Source: Enchytraeus crypticus
Lineage: Eukaryota; Annelida; Clitellata; Enchytraeida; Enchytraeidae
Direction of reading: 5' to 3'
Assembly (NCBI GenBank): GCA_905160935.1
Contig: CAJHZI010000265.1
Location: 255,001 to 319,000, forward strand
Length of the DNA stretch: 64,000 bases
The notes beneath the pieces were generated by a model. That model ran no database searches. It saw nothing but the letters and a program-made list of their open reading frames with translations, and was not told where the DNA came from. The position numbers were made by a program, and so were the translations under genes. Of the stretch, positions 19,120 to 31,100 are shown piece by piece (position 1 is the first letter of the stretch; each line of letters opens with the position of its first letter).

Positions 19120-22100
19120 GTATTCCACTGCATATTCTATCATTACTACTTAACAGCTCGCATCGGAATTCTTCAGACCGGTTTGTCTTGTTTTGTTTAT
19201 TTTGAAGTTTTCAGTTAATCGTTATTTGCAAACACCCTTCTATATTTTATATTACCCTTCATCTTTTATATTTATCACATATGTATCACATTTTGGCTCT
19301 CTAGAACACAATTAATTAATTTTGGTATTTATTAGGCTATTTATTACATTTTAAAAATAACTGCTGTATAATTTATGGCATTGTGATGGCAGATTCCCTC
19401 ATCCAGTGATACTGACATCGCCACTGGCTAGAGTCAGTAACGATGTTGGTAAGATATTCGATCGTGGATCAATATGTGCGGAGTTCAGATCCTGGGCTCG
19501 CCCATCATTGACATCACTTTGGAGTGAGGAAACTGACATTAACTTTGGCTTTACTAGTTTTACCAGATAAATAACTTTATTGTTCTAAACCATGGCCATT
19601 GTTTGCTGATATTGTCATATCATTTAGCAAGTATGTATGTTTCGCAGACAACACTTTGCAATTGTGCCGTATGAAAACAATCTTTCTACATAAAATTATA
19701 TATTACAGTTTAAAACATCTGGTAATTTACTGAACTATCTCATATAGTAGATAGTCGAAGATGTTAAACAGCTCAATGTTCCTTTAGAGCGTAGGAAATT
19801 TTATCAGTAGCATACTTGAGTGGTGCGGCTTATGTCTGGTTGTTTTTATGTGTAGAGAGATGCTAAGAAGATATGTCATTACGGAATATCACAAATCTGT
19901 TGCCTTGAAACAAAAGAAGAATTCAAGCAGTAAGTTCAACTGCACTGGTGTAAATTTCGATTGTGATCATTTGCAACGTTTAATTATTTGAGTCCATCCT
20001 ATTGTTAAGTTCTGTGTGTTTTGCTGACGCACTGTTAGATAAGGTTTATCTTTTGCTCTTAACTATTGTTTATCATTTGTACTTGTATCAACTGTTTATC
20101 ATATGTGCAGTACTTATACCCACTGTATATCATATGTGCAGTACTTATACCCACTGTATATCATATGTGCAGTACTTATACCCACTGTATATCATATGTG
20201 CAGTACTTATACCCACTGTATATCATATGTGCAGTACTTATACCCACTGTATATCATATGTGCAGTACTTATACCCACTGTATATCATATGTGCAGTACT
20301 TATACCCACTGTATATCATATGTGCAGTACTTATACCCACTGTATATCATATGTGCAGTACTTATACCCACTGTATATCATATGTGCAGTACTTATACCC
20401 ACTGTATATCATATGTGCAGTACTTATACCCACTGTATATCATATGTGCAGTACTTATACCCACTGTATATCATATGTGCAGTACTTATACCCACTGTTT
20501 ATCATATGTGCAGTACTTATACCCACTGTATATCATATGTGCAGTACTTATACCCACTCTATATCATGTGCAGTGCTTATACCCACTGTATATCATATGT
20601 GCAGTACTTATACCCACTGCATGTCATATGTGCAGTACTTATACCAACTGTATATCATATGTGCATTACTTAAACCCACTGCATATCATATATGCAGTAC
20701 TTATACCCACTGTATATCATATGTGCAGTACTTATACCCACTGTTTATCATGTGCAGTACTTATACCCACTGTATATCATATGTGCAGTACTTATACCCA
20801 CTGTATATCATATGTGTAGTACTTATACCCACTGTTTATCATATGTGTGGTACTTATACCAACTGAATATCATATGTGCAGTACTTATACATATGTGCAG
20901 TACTTGTACCCACTGTTTATCATACGTGCAGTACTTATACCCACTGTATATCATACGTGCAGTACTTATACCCACTGTTTATCATATGTATTTGTACCCA
21001 CTGTTTATCATAATATTATGTTCTTATGCCCACTGTTTGTCTTATATATTTTTGCCCTGTGCTTATCAAAATGTTGTGTACTAATGCCAACTGTTTGGCA
21101 TACTTTTTCTTATACCCACTGTTTATAATTATCATACTGTAGTGTACTAACGCCCACTGTTATCGTATATATTTATACCCAGTGTTTATCTTAAGTAGCT
21201 CCATACAATTTGTGTTAAGCAGTTTGTAATATCTGTTTGTAATATTATGCAGTTTAGCACTGTTTGTAGTACACTGTTTTTGTTACACGGTTGAGCAGGA
21301 GTTATATTGCATAGTTATTTATGTACAGTTTAATCTCTTGCGAAGGTAGGCACTATATATCTTATGCAGTTACGCGTGTTATGTTATTTGTATTATGTGT
21401 ATTTATATGCAGTTAACTGATGTAGCACAGCTAGGCGCGGTTATCTTATGAAGAGTGCAGAGTTATGCCCTGCACATTTCTTCGCCTTACCTAATTCGAT
21501 AAAATGATATTGACAATAAATTATTTTAACAATAATATTTATTGGTTGTCACTATAAATGATTGAAAATCTATTTATAAAAGCTATTAAAGGCACATAAA
21601 TTGTAATTCTTACCTTACCTAATTCGATAAAATGATATTGACAATAAATTATTTTAACAATAATATTTATTGGTTGTCACTATAAATGATTGAAAATCTA
21701 TTTATAAAAGCTATTAAAGGCACATAAATTGTAATTGATTTGAGAAGTAAAATTATGACTGAGCTATTTTATGCCAGATACATCAGAACATTGCGGAAAT
21801 ATGTACAAAAATTATAGATATACTATAATATCTAATGATGTAATAATAATAATTATTGCAGCGTATCTATATTATAAATATATTGCAATAATTGTAATCA
21901 TTTGCAGCTTTAAGATCACCGCTTAGCTGTGTTTTGCTAGTTTCTATTGCAAACTCGATAAGCGGCATATTTTATTTAAATTGCAGGTCTCGTTGTCAGG
22001 TTTTTCTCTTTATTTTAAGCTTCAGGTGTTAGGGGTTAATAGTATGATATGGACTAATTATTTATTTTAATAATTTTTTGTGTATTATAGATCAGAATAT

Positions 22101-25100
22101 ACTGAAACACTGGGAAGCGGCGTTTTCTAAAAATAGCGATAAAGCACATCATCATGACAAGAATAAGGTAATATCTTTACTCAACTCATTGTTTAGTTCT
22201 GCTAATGCTTAGACATTTTTTGTGGTGATCGTAAAAATTGATGTACTTTGACTGTTACTAGATAGGTAGTAAGAAACATTATGATTAATTCTTATATTTC
22301 GCTGTATTTTCTTCTATAACAGTTGTTGATACTTTATAGAGTTTGGTCGAATGGTTGACATTTAATGACATGCCTTTGTTATTTAGCTTATTGACTTCTA
22401 GTAATATGCGGTTTTACTACTATCTAGTTGATGGTATTCTTTAGCGATGCATCGTGTTGTAATTAAATTAGCTACATGTATGATGCATGTGAACTAGTTG
22501 TCCTTGTCGCCATTTGTATTTGATATATACTTGATTAATGTTTATCTAAGAATAGATAAAAAAGTGTAAAAAAGAAAGTAAAATTTAATTTTAAAAATTG
22601 AAAGAACTAAAAGTGATTCAAAGTGCTTATCATGTATGATTATTGCAAATTGAATTGAGTGTTTTTAACATTGCCATCAGTTGTAGATGTTAGTCATCAA
22701 TGTATTGTGTTGTATTGTATTGTAATCTTTCAGTGGACTATTACATACTATTGCGACATTAAAGCTCACTATAAAATATACATTTTTCAGATTTGGCTTC
22801 AGGCCATATGTTTACCAATTACGTTATCTTAGCGTGTTTTTATTTTTACATTAATCGTATTATTGTTTTTCAACAAATTTTACCTGGGACCTCTCTTCTT
22901 CTGGAGCAGTGGATAAAACACCTAATACTATAAGAGACAGACTCTAATGTGATGAATTAGTTACTAACGATGGTTAAGTTGGCAGCTCACCTGCCTGATA
23001 ACCAAGAGACCTGAGGTTTGAAATCCCACTGGGCTTTCTCTGATGGTTTAGCATAGGCTAAACTTACATTTCTGCATCTTTTTATCGTTGTTGTAACGTC
23101 GTAGTAACTTTATTGGTTTATTTGTTGGTTTCAGAAGAGAGAGCATTCTGTCAGCGCTGACGACAAACGAGCGAAGCAGTCAAAGCACGATTCGACTAAT
23201 AACCATCATCTTCATGATAAGTCTTCTGACCAACATCAGAAAGAAAAACATTATGAAAAAGCTAAAGACCAGAAGGATTCAGTGACTTGCTCTGATAGGA
23301 ATAGTAAAGACAATGCTACCACTTCCGACAATAAATTAACAGATGCAGCAATTCCTGAGCCTGGTAGCGCTGAAGGAACTGATGCTACTGAGAGTAGGGC
23401 AGGCGAAGATAACGAGTCTATTGCCTCTAGTGTTAACGAGAGTGTTGACGGTAAATTACCTGACAAAGGCTTGAAGAAGAGTCACAAGCAGGACACGTTA
23501 GCGGCTAAGACATCGAAAGGTTTGGAACTCTCGAGCAAGATCAAGCGTAAAGAAAATCGTTCGGCGGAGCGAAGTAATTTCATACGAAATCGTATTGAAT
23601 CGAATTGGCGAAAGGATGATTCTAACAGCATCCAGGCACTGCTTGCTTCCACCAAAACTGAACCAAAGAAGAAGCAGGAAAACGACCATAAGCGTAACAG
23701 CCAGCGTAATTCTGACGGAAGCTTTGTGATACCTAAGAAGAATCCTGTGGAATATGCGGTTAGTCTGGACCGACTGCGGATGGAGGAGTTGGAAAGAAAA
23801 CGAACTCTGTTTGGAAAGAATCCGGCCGGCGTACAAAGCGAGTATCGTTCCGATGCTGCGCCGTCAATACTGGACGATAGTCTGAAGCGCAGCGTGTTCG
23901 CCAGTATCGACACGAAGATGTCCGAGTCATCTCTGAGGTGGGAGGTGGCGAGACGGGGTAGGGGTGGGAGATTTAACGGTGGGGAGAGAGGAGGCGGGGC
24001 CTATTATAACAGACAACCCGAGGATGGCCCATACCCGGACAGTGGGCGATTAGATATTCAGGGCAGGCAGCAACAGGGTAACAGATATCAGGATGGGCAG
24101 CAACGGGGCAACATCAGGCAGCAGCCGAGTTTTAGGCAAAACGATCGTAATAACCAGTGGGTAGGCAGCAATATGCATGATGGCAATAGACAATTTGAGG
24201 GTAACAGGGCCTTAAACGGAATGAATAGAATGGATAGAGGACCTGATTGGTCAAACCCGCGCCCTGTTGCTTCTGGTTTGAACTCCGCATCATCTTGCAG
24301 ATCACCTGAAGCGATTGGTACAATACCTGTTATATCTTCAAATAGGCCTGATCATCGGCTTCTGCAGAATGGGAGTAAAGGTCTGACTAAGTTTTTTGTA
24401 ATTGTTTCTCTAATTTACTGCTTCTTTTTCAATTCTTTTTCAATTCTTATTTTGTAATTGTTTCTCTAATTTGCTGCTTCTTTTTCAATTCATTTTCTCA
24501 TATGTGTATTGATTGACTGTTCTGACTGGATCGCCGAATGAATAGCACATTTGCATTATGAACAGGATGTCATTTGTTCGAATCACGCTAACCTATAAGA
24601 TCTAAAGCTTAAGCTTTGTTTAGCATCAGTTTCCTGTCTTGAAGGTATGTCAGTACCAAAAGAGCCGAAGTTAAAACCAAGTTTAAAGTCAGTTTCCTGC
24701 TCGATAGCTTGTCAGTTACGGGATAAGCACTGGATTTGACACTTACTGATCACACTTACACTTACTGATCCGCTGTCGAGCAACTTGTCAACAAGCCACC
24801 TGCTCAGCCCAACTGAAGTAAATAATGACTTGGTTTGAATCCTGCACTTGTCGCACACCTAAAACGAGTTATTACTCGTTTCACCCACTCTTTGATCTCT
24901 TGTTATGCTGAAACTGACGTTAAACTTAGTTTTTTTGCTATTTAGAGATATGAACTTAGTTTACTCATTTAATTTTTAATAATTTAGAAATGTTTTTTAA
25001 AATTTATTTTGAGTTTCACTTGCCAGTGTCTTGCCATTTCCTAATTTGAAAATATTCAATTGTATGGCTACCAACGGTTTTACTGTAATTGGTAATGTAA

Positions 25101-28100
25101 TAGAAACTTTTTGTATTTCAGACTCAAGTAGACTCTGCTATATTGCTGCTAATTATGGTATTACCGAACACAGCTATGGCTCTTTTATGGTATCCTCTTT
25201 TGTATTGTTAATTGTTTATCTAACTACCTGCACGTTACTATTGTTTGTATAATCTGTGCTGTGATGAACAAACAAACGATACTAAACGAAAAATAAAAAC
25301 TTCACTCTGAGGAAGAGGAGTTAAAAAAGGAGTTACTGCTCGTTTCACCCGTTCTTTGATCTCTTGTTATGCTGAAACTGACGTTAAACTTAGCTCCGTT
25401 GTTGAGCAGGTAGAGGAGACGGTGGATGGATGGGCTCCAGGGATCCTCTAGGACTGAATGGGCTAGAGGACGACGGGATGATCGAGGGAGGAGATGAGGA
25501 GGACTGGAGTGAGAGTTCACCTCCTCTATCCAGCTCTCTCAACAGGTCTGCAGCTAAATACTGAAGTCTAGTTCAACAGCTGGTGCTTATTTAAAGAGCG
25601 CAGAAAATTAAATTAAATTATAGCAAATATAATTTATTTAATTTCAGCATTTTAGTCATAATCTTTTATATGTTTAGTTTTGTAATTCTACATCCAATAT
25701 TTCCGTACAATTCAAGTATACTGGGTTCAAAATGGGGTTTGTAGTATTGATATCTTAAAGAATTAAGGGATGCATTTTGCCAAAATCATGCTGCAATATA
25801 TTTTGCGAGCATTTTTCCAACTTCGCCATTAGTCAGTAAGACACTCGACCGTGGATCAGTATGTGCAGGGTTCAAATCCTGGGCTCTCTCGTCACGTACA
25901 TCGCTTTTGAGTGAAGAATCTGAAGTTAATATTAGCTTTACCAGCTACTACTATGTTGCATAGAACGTTATGAACTTGTATTCTATGAAAACTATCCTAA
26001 AAGGCCCTTTTTTTGTCTTCATTCCTCTTTTTTCCAATTCGTCATCTGCGTAAGACCCTGTTCTTGTATTTAGCTTGTATCTCCAGTGAGGAATGTCAAG
26101 TGCTTATTTTGTCTGACAAGCAGAGCCTCTGTGAATAAATTGCTGAATTTTTGTTTATACTATTTTCGACGTTTGTACTTCTTATGGCTAGAGCCAGTGG
26201 CGATGTCGATAAGATAGTCGACCGCAGATCAGTATGTGCGGGGTTCAAATCCTGGGCTTGCTTGTCACTGATATCGCTTTTGACTGAGGAAACTGACGTT
26301 AACATTAGCTTATTTATACATGTGTATATCAAAGAATGCATTTGCAAATGTTAGAAGTCAGAGATATGCGTAGACTGTACGATTGACACACGATTATGAC
26401 TATCTTGCTACTGCAGATCTATACCACCAGCTAGTGGAACTCATGGTATTCCTAACGCCAGTGAAACCGGGCTTCCGTCCAACGCGGTAAGATCGGCGTC
26501 TTTTCTCCGCAACGTGCGGCAGTTAACGGAAGTCTGCCAGGACGCCATGAGGTTCGGTGTGTCAGACGATCGTAGTGCCAGATTTCAAAAGCTCTATAGT
26601 CAGATCATGTCCAACGAAGTGAACGACAACAAATCAGCTTCAAATCCTACAGAACGACTCGAAGTCGTTGAGTCGTCGCTATCGACAGGAGAGGCTGCTA
26701 ACCTGCGCAAATCACTTCTACCCACTCCGACCAACTCCGACACGGCTGTACGAGAGGCTTCGATACGTCGCTGCGCCGACGTTGATCTCAGAGTTCCCGG
26801 TGCTGCTTCTGATCAACACAACGTCGCTCAGGAGTTCGTCAGCAGGGAAAGTGATATTGATCCCACGCTAGCGGCTGTATCCAGCATGCTGGCTGAGCTC
26901 ATCCCTGCTCTGGACAGCGATGAGGACAGGGTACGTGTGATGCAGGCGCTGACGGAGGTGGGCAGGAATCCGGAGCCAATTTCCTTTCTTCAGGAGTTTA
27001 TTGCGAGTCTGTGTAAGGAGAATGGCGTCGAAACTTCTGCCCTGCCGCGGCAAGATATTGACGAAAGAATCAACGCGAAACCGGTGTCAGGCAGCCATCA
27101 GTCAAGCGATCGGTTACTTCATCCTGTCGACTCTGATCGGTGGTCCGCTGGGTCTCTTGGTGCATTAGAGTCGTCTAATAATCCTGATGGGACTGTAAGA
27201 AGTAGTTCCGTTCAAAGAGTGGCTGTTAGCGATATGGCGCCTGATGGTCTTACGTCTAATTCTGTGAAGAGCGGATTGACTGCTGTAGATTCCAATAAAT
27301 CTCTTGGTGTTGCTCAACCAGTTCATCCACCAACCGATTTAAACATAAACAGAGAAGAAGAATTTAAGAGGATGATAAAGATCGAGGAACAAGAACATTT
27401 AGCTACCAAGATATCGGAGGAATTAGAAATTTTATCTGTTCTGCTGTCGATACAGTCTGAACTCGCAGACGTTGGCAACGAATCGTCCAAGCAGAACGAC
27501 ACTCTTGGCTCGGGCGACATGGATATTTCTCCCGAAGATCAAAGCATCAGTTCTCATGGGGCTCCAGGTAAAACAACGTCTGCTGCCGTTACACCCAAAT
27601 CTTCTGCTGAATGTGGAGATGGCTTGAAGTCAGTTCAGTCAAAGATTGGCGTTGAAAGATCAGATGCATCAGTAGAAAACTCCTGCTCCGCTAGTGATAA
27701 ACAGGACGCTGAGAGTGAAGAAAAGGTAAAGTTGTATTTGCCTATGTTTATGTTTGCCTCATTACCACTAGAATTTTTAGGTTTTTTTTATGTATATAAA
27801 GTTATTGCAAATTTGAGATTGATATTTTAAACTTGATTATTTTTTTTCATTTCTTTTGGTGTCGTTTTAGCTTTGGCGTATGCTGCATTTGTTATTTCTT
27901 TATTCTGCTGTGCGGCCACTTCCATCCTTTAGTAATGTTTTAATGTCTTTTTAGAGTATTTTTTGCATTGATTTGGTTTAGTAGTTTTCACCGGTCCTGA
28001 AAAAATTGTCCTACAATTGTAACTGATTAAAACTAGGAATGTAATTGTATTGTGTAGCAATGTAATTATATTTTGTAGCAATATAATTAATTGTATTGTG

Positions 28101-31100
28101 TAGCAATGTAATTGTATTGTGTAGCAATGTAGTTGTACTGTGTAGCAATGTCGTTGTATTGTGTATTATTGTAATTGTGCTGTGTGGTATTGTAATTATA
28201 TTGTGTAGCAATATAATTGTATTGTGTATCAATGTAATTGTATTATGTAGCAAAATAATTGTACAATATAGTAATGTAATTGCTGTGATGCAATGTAATT
28301 GTAGTGCGTGGCAAGGTAATTGTATTGTGTAACAATGTAACTGTATCGTATAGAAATGTAATTGTATTGCTATGTGATCGTATGTAACTACAACATATTA
28401 TTGTTGTTGCTAGCTGGATTAGCCTATAATTATAAATTAGCCAGATTGTTAAGTGTACCCATAATATATATAGTTGTTCGAAGGCATCAGTTAGAGAGCT
28501 CATATAGACTGTGATTCTTAATATGGTAGCAGTAGATAACGTCATTGACGTAAATAATGCAGCCATAGGCCTAAAGCTCATCGGGCACAAAATTGATGCG
28601 GTTATGTTAGTAATCGAACAATAACGTTACGTAACTGCTGTCATGTTAAAAACGCCTGAATTTAGGTATATACACCCAAAACGCTATAAATTAATAACCG
28701 TTCTAGATATCATTATCAAATTTTCCAATTTTCAATTCCATATACATATTTAATTAAATATTAAATTTGGTTAAATTTGCTTTCTTCAAGCCGGAGATAT
28801 TAACGTTCAAACTTGTCTCATTATGTATGGGCCACTGTGTTTATGTAGCTGTGTTTATGTATATGTTCTCAGGCTAGTGACTGATAGCATTGGTAGTAAT
28901 TGATTTTAAAAATCATGTAAATAAGTATTTGTAATTAAATAGCTGAGCTAAATTAGCAATAATCTTTGTGTTATTTGCTTCACTAGTGCACTTTAGTCTA
29001 ATATATATTATATGGATTACTTTTAGACTGATTTTTGTATAGAAGTTAGAAGCATGGACAGGGGCGGATCCAGGGATTTTTTAAGGGGGGGGGGCCGAAA
29101 TTTTTTTTGAGAGTCTGCACAGTTTTTGCCTTCTTCGGGACATGTGACGCAACCAGAATGCTGTGTGGGGGGGGGGGGGGGGCCCACTTTTTCACTACTG
29201 CGCTCTGCGCTCGGCTCAAAGAGTGAGCGTATCCCCGTCTTACCCCACCCCCTCCCACTCACACCCGTACTAAAGTGAGAGAAAAACCTAAAGTGCCAAA
29301 AATTCTACATTTATTGTGGAAAAAAGTATATTAATTTTTCACCTCTGAAGAAACTCAGCGGATCTGGACGAATTGCAAAAGTGCCCTAATTATGACGGTA
29401 GGGGGTGGGCTTAAGCCCCTCCCAGCCAAGGCTGTTTGCAGCACTGCTCCGGGACAGAGTTAACATTTTTTACTTACACCCTTTTCCTCTTATACAGGGC
29501 TTAAAGTGAAAATTGAGAGCTAATGAAACTATCAACATTTTTTGGCACCCTTCCATTAATTAGACAGGGCTCCTATGATACCAAATATTGGCCCCTAATC
29601 CCATACTTGAAAAAAATTGATCTAGTGGAACTGAGTTCCCTCTCGTACCCCCCCCCCCCCAACCAATGACCTTACAAACATACTGACACATAGAAATTGT
29701 CATAGAAGCAATGAAATTCTAGTTTAAAATTTTTTATCGCCGGGCCTAAGGGGGGGGCCGGGCCCCCTGAGTCCCTCCAAGATCCGCTACTGATCCTGGA
29801 TGTTTCAAACACTTTCTCCTCAGCTACCATTCTAATGACTAGTTTGCTTTGCCGCTGACAGTTCTTCGTCTTCAGGCTTCAACTTAAGTAAATGAATTTC
29901 TTAAAGACATTATAATGATTGTAAATACTGATTTATTGAATGCTGTTTTTTGAATGCTGTTAGTGTTTTAATGATTGTGTTTCTGTGTAGATACTGGACC
30001 CTAAGGAAATAGAAGATTTAGTTGTAACGTTAGCTCATAATTCTTTAAAACCGCACTATCATCGGGGCAAGATTACTTCTCAAGAATACAAGTTCATTAT
30101 GAGAAAAGCAATATCTAAGGTTAGTGCATTGGCGTACATAAATTCTGTTTTATTTATACTGTCCTTGGGCTTATGTTAATAATAGTAATAATAAAGGTTT
30201 AACTTTCATATCCTCATCATCATCATCATCTTCCCAGTTCAACCATGGTTGGGATACGAATAGACTGTCTCAAATCCTCTCTGTCCCACATCATATCATC
30301 AGTCAAACCCCTATTTGAGACTTTTCCATTCTTTTAAAATTTCGTAGCAATTTCTAGAACCTAGGCGCTCAACAACCGAATGCCCTTTCTGACGTTGATA
30401 TGGATCTTAGTGCTTAGGTCGCCTTCTACGACACACACAGTCACCGGTTGGTCAATTCTTCAAGCAACCCGGACACAACACGGGTAAAATTTCCTCATAC
30501 ATGGGGTAAACTAATCGTCACCCAACAAAAATACATGCCTTCTCTAGGAAATTATGTTAAACCGTTAAACATATGCGTAAAGAAATTATCAATACAGTGT
30601 GTTTATGCCTTTTGCTGATAAGGTTGAAAAGCTTCGTTAAAAGTTAAAAAAAGCTTATCTTAGCAGCGTTTCGTTTCTTGAAGTCACGTTGTGACGGAAG
30701 GAGCAGTGGATATAATCTGAGCATTGTAGAGCTGCCTCGGTGGCTCAGTGCATAGGCGCTTTAGGTAATGTCATGAAGTTTTAAAAGGCTTATTTCTGAA
30801 GTCCTAAGATCAATTCCCGGCAGAGCTGAACAGAGAGTAAAATCTCAGACATTCACCTTTCAGGGTTCACCAGTACTCCTAACGTCTTGAAGAGAAGCCC
30901 TCTCTGCAAGCTTCTGACCTTAACGTTAAACCCACATTTTAAAAAGATAAAAAAGATCTACTCAGGAAAATCAGTTAGACTCAGAGCAGTATCACATGTA
31001 CATTGACCTTCTTGTTGTGGGATGATGTCAGTGTGAGATAGTTTACACTGCCGCTGTTGATCTACTAATCGATGCCATCAGAGATGTTGCTGCTGTCCCA

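Noticed and set aside
20002-21128. Several overlapping ORFs rich in YTHC/VQYLYPL repeats
   Set aside because: They come from the stop-free 31-bp minisatellite in an intron, all three forward frames being open.
24375-24457. Continuation of SCAF-like exon 3 to 24457, or donor at 24391
   Set aside because: A donor at 24391 fits the next acceptor in phase but is weak; the stronger donor at 24375 plus the exon 25410-25545 explains both phases.
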